18,103 nucleotides of DNA, from contig JAEYUK010000361.1 of the NCBI GenBank assembly GCA_023432655.1, positions 1-18,103 of the forward strand, read 5' to 3'. Each line of letters begins with the position of its first letter. The stretch's first letter is position 1. Under the pieces are notes generated by a model that saw only the letters and a list, made by a program, of their open reading frames with translations, was not told the origin of the DNA and ran no database searches. Origin of the DNA: Pseudomonadota bacterium (GTDB lineage: Bacteria; Bdellovibrionota; Bacteriovoracia; Bacteriovoracales; Bacteriovoracaceae). Positions 1-5,593 of this stretch are shown here, piece by piece. The position numbers and the translations under genes were made by a program.

Positions 1-334
1 TAATTGCCTTATATTTTTCTTCGTCAAATCCGAAGGCCAGAACCTTGCCTTCTTTTTCAACGATGGGTCTTTTAATCATCGATGTATTTTTTGTAAGAAA
101 TACTTTTTTATCTTTTTCACTCAAAGCTTCAAACTCATCTTTAAGTTTTTTATAAGTCACACCTTTATTGTTCACTGGAAGTCCTCCGAAAGCTTCGCCC
201 CAACGTTCAATATCTTTCACAGTAGGTGGAGTTTTTTTAAAATCAATAAACTCAAAGTCCAACTTTTTCTTTTCCAAGTAGGTCCGGGCTTTTTTAACGG
301 TGTCACAATTAGGTATGCCATACACTTTTATCAT
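1..334 (-). CDS. ArsC/Spx-family (YffB-like) thioredoxin-fold protein, partial
   Basis: The 111 visible residues begin MIKVYGIPNCDTVKKAR and run off the left edge without a stop, so a few C-terminal residues are missing (the family is usually about 115-120 aa). The N-terminal strand followed by PNCDTVKKA, with one Cys at residue 10, is the signature of the YffB/Spx/ArsC thioredoxin-like family. The later IKRPIVE segment carries the Arg-Pro pair conserved in this family. Family members are arsenate reductases, Spx-type RNA polymerase-binding regulators or YffB-like proteins of unsettled function. The sequence resembles YffB most, so an arsenate reductase role should not be assumed. The ATG lies 31 nt after the preceding receiver gene's stop, with AGGA about six bases upstream, so the two may be cotranscribed. 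Family confidence is high; exact function is unknown. Confidence 0.85.
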   Translation of the reverse strand, partial: MIKVYGIPNCDTVKKARTYLEKKKLDFEFIDFKKTPPTVKDIERWGEAFGGLPVNNKGVTYKKLKDEFEALSEKDKKVFLTKNTSMIKRPIVEKEGKVLAFGFDEEKYKAI

Positions 335-365
335 AGGTGTCCTGAATTTAGATGTTAGTTATTAA

Positions 366-725
366 TTAAGAATATCGAGAAACAGTTTTTAGAATCGTAT
401 CGAGTTCAACCGGCTTACTGAGAAAAGCTGTGATATTAAAATTTTTCATCTTCTCTTTGGCATTGGCCTCGGCCGACATGACCACAGTAGGAATCTGGGC
501 CCAGAGAGGATTTTTTAATTGCTCAGTTCGAAAAGTATAACCATCCATAACCGGCATCATCAGATCAATAAGGATCAGATCCGGACGCCCCTGTTGCTCG
601 AGAAATTTGAGTCCTTCAAGCCCGTTGACTGCTGAGGAGACTGCATAACCTTCGCTCTCAAGAAGTTCGACTAGAAGCTCTCTGATCGATGTGTCATCTT
701 CTACAACAAGGATATTTTTGGTCAT
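366..725 (-). CDS. Single-domain response regulator (CheY-like receiver)
   Basis: This 119-aa protein is a bare receiver domain with no output domain. The acidic pocket is E9-D10-D11, the phosphoacceptor is D54 in LILIDLMMP, the switch residue is S84 and the invariant Lys is K104 in SKP. All residues needed for phosphorylation are present. No histidine kinase lies nearby, so it is an orphan receiver whose partner is elsewhere. It shares the motif PVxxGxxFRxEQL with the second receiver at 15892-16317, which suggests they belong to one subfamily. AAGG lies about 14 bases before the ATG, so the ribosome site is weak. The downstream ArsC-like gene follows after 31 nt. Stand-alone receivers act as phosphorelay intermediates or bind protein partners directly; which applies here cannot be read from the sequence. 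Confidence 0.92.
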   Translation of the reverse strand: MTKNILVVEDDTSIRELLVELLESEGYAVSSAVNGLEGLKFLEQQGRPDLILIDLMMPVMDGYTFRTEQLKNPLWAQIPTVVMSAEANAKEKMKNFNITAFLSKPVELDTILKTVSRYS

Positions 726-926
726 TGAAGGGCTTTACCTTAAAAAAAGTCAATAACATGCGTTCCATAGAACAGCAGAGTAACCTATGGAATTATCGCA
801 CATTTTAAGATTGAAGTTGAGAATTAATTCGCCAAAAAATGTACACAAAAAGAGCCCCAATCTTAAGATAATTTGCGGTACCTTTTCTAAGGGTCTGTAA
901 CAAATTTAATATAAAGAACTTCTTAA
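726..926 (-). promoter_or_regulatory. Intergenic region with inverted repeat upstream of the receiver gene
   Basis: No gene is seen in these 201 bases between umuC and the receiver gene. An 8-bp perfect inverted repeat, TTCCATAG (763-770) and CTATGGAA (785-792), is separated by 14 bases. On the minus strand a possible -10 box GATAAT (797-792) touches this repeat, which would put the transcription start inside it, as for a repressor operator or a 5' hairpin. No good -35 box is visible, so the promoter is tentative. Confidence 0.3.
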
Positions 927-2183
927 TTATTTACTTACCTTCAAAAGATCCTTCCAGGAAGTCGTAAAATGCCGACTTTTATAGTCGGCGATCGTTTTCC
1001 ATTCATGGTGAAGGCCACAAGCAGCGCTTTTGATGGTATAGGCCCCGTATTTCTTATTAATCATATCTATCACAGTATTTAGCTTTTCATTGTCATCCGC
1101 GGAGGAGTTGAACAGATCCAATTGATTCTCATTCTGAGGCACAATGTGCTGGAGTAAAACTCCTGCTTTTTTATAAGCAAAACCAGGTCGATACATTTCA
1201 TCAAGAATCTGTTGAGTAGCACTGATAATTTTTAAAGAATCACAAGTGCCGCTACTAAAAGTCACATGACCTTCACCAAAATACTGAGGCCCATCGAGAA
1301 AAGGATTAGTGTGAATGTAAGCGTGAACACTGTAGCAAACAGAATTTTGCCTTCGTAGCTTTAAACTGGCATGAGTCGCAAAACTTGCCAGCGCTTCCTG
1401 GAGCGACTTTTTATCATAGACATTAATGCCGAAGCTCCGCGAAGTTCCAGTATTCTTTTTATCCTGAACTTCCTCCATGGGAAGGCAGCTGATCCCTTTA
1501 AGCTCCTCCTGGATTTGCCGCCCCGTCTTCGTGAGAAGCTTCTGAATGAGTTTGTGGTCGGGAAAAATTTTAAATTCATAAGCGGTTTTAATTCCAAGCA
1601 TATTGAGTTTAATCGCCGAGCGGTGACCGATCCCCCAAAGATCTTTTACCGGGAAGTTTTTCAATACTTCATTTATCTCCTCCTCTCTTGTCATGACCCA
1701 GACTCCCTGGTTTTTCTTCGCCATTTTGTTGGCAACCTTTGAGAGAACTTTAGTCGTAGATATTCCTACTCCTACCGGGATGCCCGTCTGCTGCAATACT
1801 TCTTGCCTGATTTTTTTTCCGTATTCCATAAAGTCGTAGTGATCAAACCCATCAAACTGGAGGAAGGCTTCATCGACTGAATAAATTTCAAGCAGAGGTC
1901 CAAACTCTCGAAGGACACTCATCACTCTTTTAGACATGTCATCATAGAGAGTGTAATTCGAAGAAAAAACCGCAACATTATATTTTTTTATTCGGTCTTT
2001 TATTTGAAAATAAGGCTCACACATCTGTCCGAATCCAATCGCCTTGGCCTCTTTAGTAAAGGCAATCGCACAGCCATCATTATTAGAAAGAACAATCACT
2101 GGCCGGTTACGAGTTTCCGGATGAAAGACTCGTTCACAAGAGCAATAAAAGGAATTGCAGTCTACCAAAGCAAAATACCTCAA
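927..2183 (-). CDS. umuC: DNA polymerase V catalytic subunit UmuC (Y-family)
   Basis: UmuC copies past DNA lesions as the catalytic subunit of Pol V. From the TTG start at 2183 the protein is 418 aa, close to E. coli UmuC (422). Catalytic acids are D8 (in FALVDCNSFY), D104 and E105 (YSVDEAF). The NNDGCA finger motif is present, followed by a helix-hairpin-helix (LWGIGHRSAIKL), a little-finger domain, and QLDLF at about residues 354-358, a beta-clamp-binding motif. The frame is open 13 codons further upstream. I chose the TTG at 2183 because it matches the family N-terminus, has AGGGAG 8 bases upstream, and overlaps the umuD stop as TTGA, typical of translational coupling. It lies directly downstream of umuD in one operon. 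Nothing in the polymerase looks damaged. Confidence 0.95.
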   Translation of the reverse strand: MRYFALVDCNSFYCSCERVFHPETRNRPVIVLSNNDGCAIAFTKEAKAIGFGQMCEPYFQIKDRIKKYNVAVFSSNYTLYDDMSKRVMSVLREFGPLLEIYSVDEAFLQFDGFDHYDFMEYGKKIRQEVLQQTGIPVGVGISTTKVLSKVANKMAKKNQGVWVMTREEEINEVLKNFPVKDLWGIGHRSAIKLNMLGIKTAYEFKIFPDHKLIQKLLTKTGRQIQEELKGISCLPMEEVQDKKNTGTSRSFGINVYDKKSLQEALASFATHASLKLRRQNSVCYSVHAYIHTNPFLDGPQYFGEGHVTFSSGTCDSLKIISATQQILDEMYRPGFAYKKAGVLLQHIVPQNENQLDLFNSSADDNEKLNTVIDMINKKYGAYTIKSAACGLHHEWKTIADYKSRHFTTSWKDLLKVSK

Positions 2184-2515
2184 CGTCTGAACTCCCTGAG
2201 TAAAGTAGTTACGACTCCCCAAACGAAGTCGCCCGTCTCCGGATCAGAGTTCTTAAAGCGCTCCTTGGAAAACTTCTGCAGGGTGAATTCATTATTTAAG
2301 ACCAGTAAAACTAATTGCCCTTCACCTGGTCTAAGAGAGCGGTCGATCAGAAGCTTATCTTCTTTTTTAATACCCAAGGAAGGCGCATCAGCTGCGGCCT
2401 CAATAATAAAGAGAGAGGGTTTATTGCGCAGATAGCGCTCATCGAGTGATAAAGGCTTTTCAGCGAATTCAGCACAAGGGGATTGAAAACCGGTCATGTC
2501 ATAAGTAGAACTCAT
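2180..2515 (-). CDS. umuD: UmuD-family Pol V accessory subunit, apparently catalytically inactive and already UmuD'-sized
   Basis: The protein (111 aa) is the S24/LexA-fold partner of UmuC. GFQSPCAEF near its start matches GFPSPAADY, which in E. coli begins right after the self-cleavage site (Gly25 of UmuD'). Only 8 residues precede that Gly here, or 2 if the internal ATG at codon 7 is used. DKLLIDRSL and NEFTLQKF match the conserved body. The catalytic Ser region (GDSM in E. coli) reads ADAPSLG with no Ser at the aligned place, and the catalytic Lys (first K of TVKKL) is Gln (TLQKF). The segment after this is about 12 residues shorter than in E. coli. I infer it needs no RecA-stimulated cleavage. 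It overlaps umuC by 4 nt. The family call is firm; inactivity rests on my hand alignment. Confidence 0.88.
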   Translation of the reverse strand: MSSTYDMTGFQSPCAEFAEKPLSLDERYLRNKPSLFIIEAAADAPSLGIKKEDKLLIDRSLRPGEGQLVLLVLNNEFTLQKFSKERFKNSDPETGDFVWGVVTTLLREFRR

Positions 2516-2521
2516 GACCTG

Positions 2522-2550
2522 ATTATACGTACATTTTCCGTAGTTTTCAA
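2522..2550 (-). promoter_or_regulatory. Sigma-70-type promoter of umuDC, probably leaderless
   Basis: On the minus strand a -35 TTGAAA (2550-2545) and a perfect -10 TATAAT (2527-2522) are separated by exactly 17 bases. The umuD ATG begins 7 bases after the -10 box, so the expected transcription start is at or next to the start codon and the mRNA would have no leader. The spacer holds a TACG-N9-CGTA inverted repeat that could be an operator. It matches neither the E. coli SOS box (CTGT-N8-ACAG) nor a TTAC-N3-GTAA type. Confidence 0.65.
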
Positions 2551-2580
2551 TGGGGACAAATATTCCCTATAGAATCGGGA

Positions 2581-2910
2581 CTATAGGCGGCAACGGCCTG
2601 TCAGAGTAGTACTTCCTTCTTCCCATTCGGCTTCAATATTGGACGGGGAATGAATAAGTACAGTGAGTTTGGTTTTACTGGCTTCGAAGACTAAAGGCAC
2701 GGCCCCTTCTTCTACTTCCATATGAAAAGCATTGGCCACAGGTGAGCCACTCAGCTGGTAATTTCCATTTACGCAGCGGAGATTCACGGCCTTTTTACCC
2801 AGTTGGCAGTCAAGCTTTTGAGGACTATCAGTTATTCCATAGACCACGCATGGGCGTGCCCAAGAGCTAAAGGAAAAACTAATCAAGAATACTAGAAGTA
2901 GGGCCTTCAT
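2581..2910 (-). CDS. Small secreted protein with four cysteines, unknown function
   Basis: The 109-aa product starts with a clear Sec signal peptide: MK, then a hydrophobic stretch to about residue 16, with likely cleavage after SSWA near residue 18. The mature part of about 90 residues holds four Cys (near 21, 35, 46 and 107), an even number that suits disulfide bonds in the periplasm or outside. It looks beta-rich and soluble, with no lipobox and no second membrane segment. I do not recognise the family. It lies 13 nt after the folE stop with AAGG just before its ATG, so it is likely cotranscribed with folE, though nothing suggests a folate-related role. Confidence 0.7.
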   Translation of the reverse strand: MKALLLVFLISFSFSSWARPCVVYGITDSPQKLDCQLGKKAVNLRCVNGNYQLSGSPVANAFHMEVEEGAVPLVFEASKTKLTVLIHSPSNIEAEWEEGSTTLTGRCRL

Positions 2911-2923
2911 TCATTACCTTCGA

Positions 2924-3640
2924 TTAAATAGATCTTCCGATCAAACTTAAAAATTCCGAACGAAGTTTAGAGTCTTCCTGAAACTTACCAGACAAAGCAG
3001 AAGTCATCATGGAAGCATTGGCCTTCTTGGCCCCACGACAGGTAAGACAGCCATGTGAACCTTCGATAACCACCATCACACCAGCAGGTTTTAACTCCTC
3101 GCGGATAGCATTCATAATATTATAACACATACGTTCCTGAAGTTGTGGACGTTGCGCGTGCATATCGACAATGTGGGCAAGCTTAGAAAGTCCTACCACT
3201 CTTGAATCCTGACCATGAGTGGTATCAGGGAGATAGCCCACATGGGCCTTCCCAATAAAGGGGAAGAAGTGATGGCTGCATAAAGACGTATAATCTATGT
3301 CTTTTAGAATAATAACTTCATTATAATTTTCTGCGGGAAAGGTGGTTGAAAATATTTCTTTTTGATTGGTGCCAAGACCTGCACAAATCTCCAATAAAGC
3401 ACGTGCCATGCGATTAGGACTTCCCACAAGATTTTTATCCTCAAGATCAAGTTCAGGAAAGGCCATTTTTAAACCTTTCAGAACCTTATCATAACCATCC
3501 GCCATGACTTCGCGGGCAGCATTGAGTTCCAGGGCACGTTTCTTATAGAGCTTTAATTCGTGATCCAGAAGTTTTTCAGCATCTTCAGCAGAAGCTAGTT
3601 TACGTGCAAGGTCTTTGTTAAATGATGATTCAAATGGCAT
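2924..3640 (-). CDS. folE: GTP cyclohydrolase I (FolE)
   Basis: FolE converts GTP to 7,8-dihydroneopterin triphosphate, the first step of tetrahydrofolate synthesis and a source for queuosine-type deazapurines. The protein is 238 aa. The zinc ligands are visible: C121 and H124 in SLCSHHFFPF, and C198 in EGSHGCLTC, matching E. coli C110, H113 and C181. The GSPNRMARALLE segment and QLQERMCYNI helix are typical. Two small departures are Ser in place of Glu in the usual CEHH, and TCRGAKK where many enzymes have a KARG-like segment; neither should abolish function. About 50 N-terminal residues form a charged helical extension. GAGG lies 8 bases before the ATG. A small secreted protein follows 13 nt downstream. 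I found no obvious folate or preQ1 riboswitch in the leader. Confidence 0.95.
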   Translation of the reverse strand: MPFESSFNKDLARKLASAEDAEKLLDHELKLYKKRALELNAAREVMADGYDKVLKGLKMAFPELDLEDKNLVGSPNRMARALLEICAGLGTNQKEIFSTTFPAENYNEVIILKDIDYTSLCSHHFFPFIGKAHVGYLPDTTHGQDSRVVGLSKLAHIVDMHAQRPQLQERMCYNIMNAIREELKPAGVMVVIEGSHGCLTCRGAKKANASMMTSALSGKFQEDSKLRSEFLSLIGRSI

Positions 3641-3741
3641 GGGACAACCTCAAATAAATTGGTATGACCCACCATACACTAATCCCAGGATTTTTAAAAC
3701 CCAGGTTGTCTAAACTCCCCCATTTTTACCTGATTTCATAA

Positions 3742-3840
3742 AAAAAAGACCGTCCATGATCACTGCTGGACCTTTGAAATGAATCGCCGGTCCTGTCTGT
3801 GAGGGGAAGCCGAGTGACAGCTTCCAGGGCGGTCTTTTTT
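3742..3840. ncRNA. Candidate structured RNA or bidirectional terminator (three-stem element)
   Basis: A 99-nt element is closed by a perfect 11-bp stem: A6GACCG (3742-3752) with CGGTCT6 (3830-3840). It encloses two further hairpins: GGACC (3768-3772) with GGTCC (3789-3793), and GGAAGC (3805-3810) with GCTTCC (3820-3825). Short extra pairings (TCAC/GTGA type) extend the first arm. Because the closing stem is flanked by A and T runs, either strand would end in GGTC followed by at least six U, as an intrinsic terminator does. I could not match it to SRP RNA, 6S RNA, tmRNA or RNase P RNA by eye. The strand is undecided. It may be a small RNA or only an elaborate terminator. Confidence 0.4.
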
Positions 3841-3843
3841 AAA

Positions 3844-3869
3844 AGAAGGCCATCCTACGACGGCCTTCT
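3844..3869. terminator. Hairpin, possible weak terminator
   Basis: A perfect 8-bp stem, AGAAGGCC (3844-3851) with GGCCTTCT (3862-3869), has a 10-base loop. On the minus strand the stem is followed by only a short run of T; on the plus strand CTTCTTG follows. It stands four bases from the three-stem element, so together they make a strong stop region between folE and the genes to the right. Confidence 0.4.
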
Positions 3870-4121
3870 CTTCTTGTTCGGTTTGTAATGAAACAAAATT
3901 ACTGTGCCCATTTGGCGTCCTTGAAAGTCTACTCCTGTAAACCTTGGTCAAACGTCTTTACGGACCTAGTCTTCCGAACACCACCATTTTAACAAATGAG
4001 GTCCAGGCTCGCCTCTAAATCTTTTAGCAAGAAGCGTGAGTGAACCAGTTCGATTCAGATATGGTGCTCTCGGAAATGAGGAGGAAATATGGGAAAATAA
4101 AAGAAGGAAAAGGAGTATAGA
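3870..4121. other. Gene-poor stretch with one further hairpin
   Basis: No convincing gene is seen here. GGACCT (3962-3967) pairs with AGGTCC (3999-4004) around a 31-base interior. On the minus strand an 18-codon frame (3911-3855) has AAGGA six bases upstream, but its stop falls inside the hairpin at 3844-3869 and it looks incidental. GTTCGATTC at 4048-4056 resembles a tRNA T-loop, but the flanking bases do not pair into a T-stem. The last 40 bases are purine-rich and lead into the ribosome site of the 4122 gene. Confidence 0.4.
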
Positions 4122-4253
4122 ATGAAGAAATTGAAGATCTTTTTAACCTTATTATTCGTCGTCTCTTCTTCACTAAACCTCTTCACTCAAAAAGAAGGGG
4201 AAATGAGACCACCGATTGATGGCACCGAAGAAACTGAAGAGCTTGCGGCCTAG
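4122..4253 (+). CDS. 43-aa secreted peptide, unknown function
   Basis: The frame begins ATG AAG AAA TTG 7 bases after AAGGAG (4110-4115), a strong ribosome site. It encodes a signal peptide (MKKLKIF, then a hydrophobic core to about residue 20) followed by a short acidic tail of roughly 23 residues ending EELAA. There is no lipobox Cys, so the tail is either released or stays on a signal anchor. Its TAG stop shares the palindrome CTAG with the stop of the convergent HAD gene. It resembles the other small secreted charged proteins at 8992, 9734, 10660 and 13181 in layout but not in sequence. I do not recognise the family. Support comes from the ribosome site and the signal-peptide pattern. Confidence 0.6.
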   Translation: MKKLKIFLTLLFVVSSSLNLFTQKEGEMRPPIDGTEETEELAA

Positions 4254-4684
4254 AAATTTCCTGGGGCACACTGAAGAACAACCAGACCAAGTGAGCGCCA
4301 CATATCCACCACTTTTTGACGATCATCTAAAACAAAAAGAACTCCATACTTATCCTTAATCTTTTGCCGATAAATTTCTTCTTTGATGATATTATCCGGC
4401 CGCATGTCGAAAGCTTTTCTCATGAAAAGGAAATGATAAGGAATCTCGAATCTCTGGAGCCATTCGATAGTTTGTTCTCTTAACTCATCTGTCCGTCCTG
4501 AAACTATGTTGATATAGCGATCACTTGCAAAACGGACAATAATCTCACGGCACCAGAGGTGAAGCTCATCGGTCTCGATGGTCTTGTTAAAACTCTTCCA
4601 ATCTTTTCTCTTTCCTTCCAGATGCTTTAATCTGATTCGAATATCAGCAAGAGTACCATCTAAATCAACGATGATAGCTTTCAT
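4250..4684 (-). CDS. HAD-family phosphatase, polynucleotide-kinase 3'-phosphatase-like
   Basis: This 144-aa protein has the HAD motifs in order: DLDGTLA with nucleophile D7 and acid D9; VSGR (about residues 61-64) as motif II; Lys residues in the RKAFDMRPDNIIKEE and IYRQKIKDKYG region as motif III; and LDDRQ with paired Asp as motif IV. The pattern SGRTDELREQTIEWLQ, then DDRQKVVDMW and a terminal CAPGNF, resembles the phosphatase half of T4-type polynucleotide kinase and related stand-alone HAD proteins. Substrate is therefore unproven; a 3'-phosphate end of nucleic acid is one possibility. Its ATG overlaps the TGA of the upstream SDR gene as ATGA, so the two are translationally coupled. At its 3' end it overlaps the convergent 43-aa gene by 4 nt. 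Confidence 0.8.
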   Translation of the reverse strand: MKAIIVDLDGTLADIRIRLKHLEGKRKDWKSFNKTIETDELHLWCREIIVRFASDRYINIVSGRTDELREQTIEWLQRFEIPYHFLFMRKAFDMRPDNIIKEEIYRQKIKDKYGVLFVLDDRQKVVDMWRSLGLVVLQCAPGNF

Positions 4685-5514
4685 AGTCTGTCTTGGTTAT
4701 CATACTGAATCGACGGCAACCGTTGGAAAGGGTTTCTTCTCAAGAGAAATTCTCGAAGCTTTGGAAGAAACCGGGAAACTTGAGGAACAAGTTCAGCGAT
4801 GGGCCAAACACCCACATCGTGTCCTGGCCGTTCAGCATATTTTAGAATGATTTGGGCAATGACATCAGCATCATAAATGGGTGGCCGGTAAAGAGGTCGC
4901 TCTATGCTATCGGTAAACCGATCATAAGGAGTGTCGAGGGCTTCAGGCATAATAAGACATAAGGCCAAAGGTAATTTTTGAAGAGCAAGTTCTTTTCGTA
5001 AACAGTGGGAATAAGCGATGACCGCCTGTTTAGATGAAACGTAGAGGCTTTGTATAGGAGAACTCACATGAGAAAGTCCATTCCCTACATTCATTATCAC
5101 CCCGCCTTCTTCGCACATTAAAGACAATGCAATTTTACAACCATTTACAATACCCCAAAAGTATCCATCAAATATTTTCTTAAATTCGCTTGTAATAGAA
5201 GTCATCTCAGGATCGATAGGAACAACGCCCACATTATTAATAAAAGTATTAATACAACCGAATGTTCGAATGCAGGAATCAGCGGCAAAGGCCAATTGAT
5301 CATATTCTGAAACTTCGGCTACGGCATAGGCAGTTTCGTAACCTTTACTTCTAAGATCCATCTGGATTTCTTCGAGATCTTCTTCAATCACATCAACCAT
5401 AAAGACTTTTGCCCCTTGCTCCACTGCCCGATGAATGGTGGCCAGCCCTATTCCACTGGTTGCGGCCGTTATAAAGATTACTTGTTCCGAAAGAGGTTTG
5501 AGTTTTAAAGACAT
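4681..5514 (-). CDS. Short-chain dehydrogenase/reductase (SDR)
   Basis: The 277-aa protein has a Rossmann fold: cofactor loop TAATSGIG (16-23, Ala replacing the first Gly), D41 at the end of strand 2 favouring NAD(H), NNVG (93-96, equivalent to NNAG) and the active-site YVSSK (Y158, K162). The usual catalytic Ser 13 residues before the Tyr is Asn (N145, in NVGNG), which is unusual and may lower or alter activity. The C-terminal part (about 230-277) is basic and Pro-rich, beyond the core fold. GGAGG lies 8 bases before the ATG. The HAD phosphatase gene overlaps its stop by 4 nt. The divergent oxidoreductase gene starts 80 nt away, with an FNR-type palindrome in between. Substrate is unknown. 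Confidence 0.88.
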   Translation of the reverse strand: MSLKLKPLSEQVIFITAATSGIGLATIHRAVEQGAKVFMVDVIEEDLEEIQMDLRSKGYETAYAVAEVSEYDQLAFAADSCIRTFGCINTFINNVGVVPIDPEMTSITSEFKKIFDGYFWGIVNGCKIALSLMCEEGGVIMNVGNGLSHVSSPIQSLYVSSKQAVIAYSHCLRKELALQKLPLALCLIMPEALDTPYDRFTDSIERPLYRPPIYDADVIAQIILKYAERPGHDVGVWPIAELVPQVSRFLPKLREFLLRRNPFQRLPSIQYDNQDRL

Positions 5515-5531
5515 GACGAGCCTCCGATTTA

Positions 5532-5545
5532 TTGATTGTGATCAA
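5532..5545. promoter_or_regulatory. FNR-type (CRP/FNR family) binding site
   Basis: The sequence TTGAT-TGTG-ATCAA is a perfect match to the E. coli FNR consensus TTGAT-N4-ATCAA. It sits between divergent oxidoreductase genes. Its centre (5538.5) is about 41 bases before a plausible start near 5580 for the plus-strand gene, the classic class II activator spacing, with a weak -10 TAAGTT at 5566-5571. For the minus-strand SDR it lies 18 to 31 bases before the ATG, close enough to block transcription. Which regulator binds cannot be known from the site alone. Confidence 0.6.
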
Positions 5546-5593
5546 CTTGATTAGAGCAGAAAACTTAAGTTCAAATTGAGTCAGGCTTTGCGC

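Noticed and set aside
1371..1742. Plus-strand open frame of 123 codons inside umuC
   Set aside because: It is antisense to a strongly supported Y-family polymerase, with no ribosome site and no recognisable domain.
3641..3740. Folate or preQ1 riboswitch upstream of folE
   Set aside because: I looked for the conserved motifs in the leader and found only short repeats (CCTGGG twice, GTATG/CATAC).
3855..3911. 18-codon minus-strand frame with AAGGA upstream
   Set aside because: Very short, stop lies within a hairpin; the ribosome-site match could easily arise by chance.
3760..3951. Minus-strand 63-codon frame with a TTG start across the two hairpins
   Set aside because: It reads straight through the structured element and terminator hairpin, has low-complexity product and no ribosome site.
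4048..4056. GTTCGATTC resembling a tRNA or tmRNA T-loop
   Set aside because: Flanking bases do not form a T-stem and no acceptor, anticodon arm or CCA follows.
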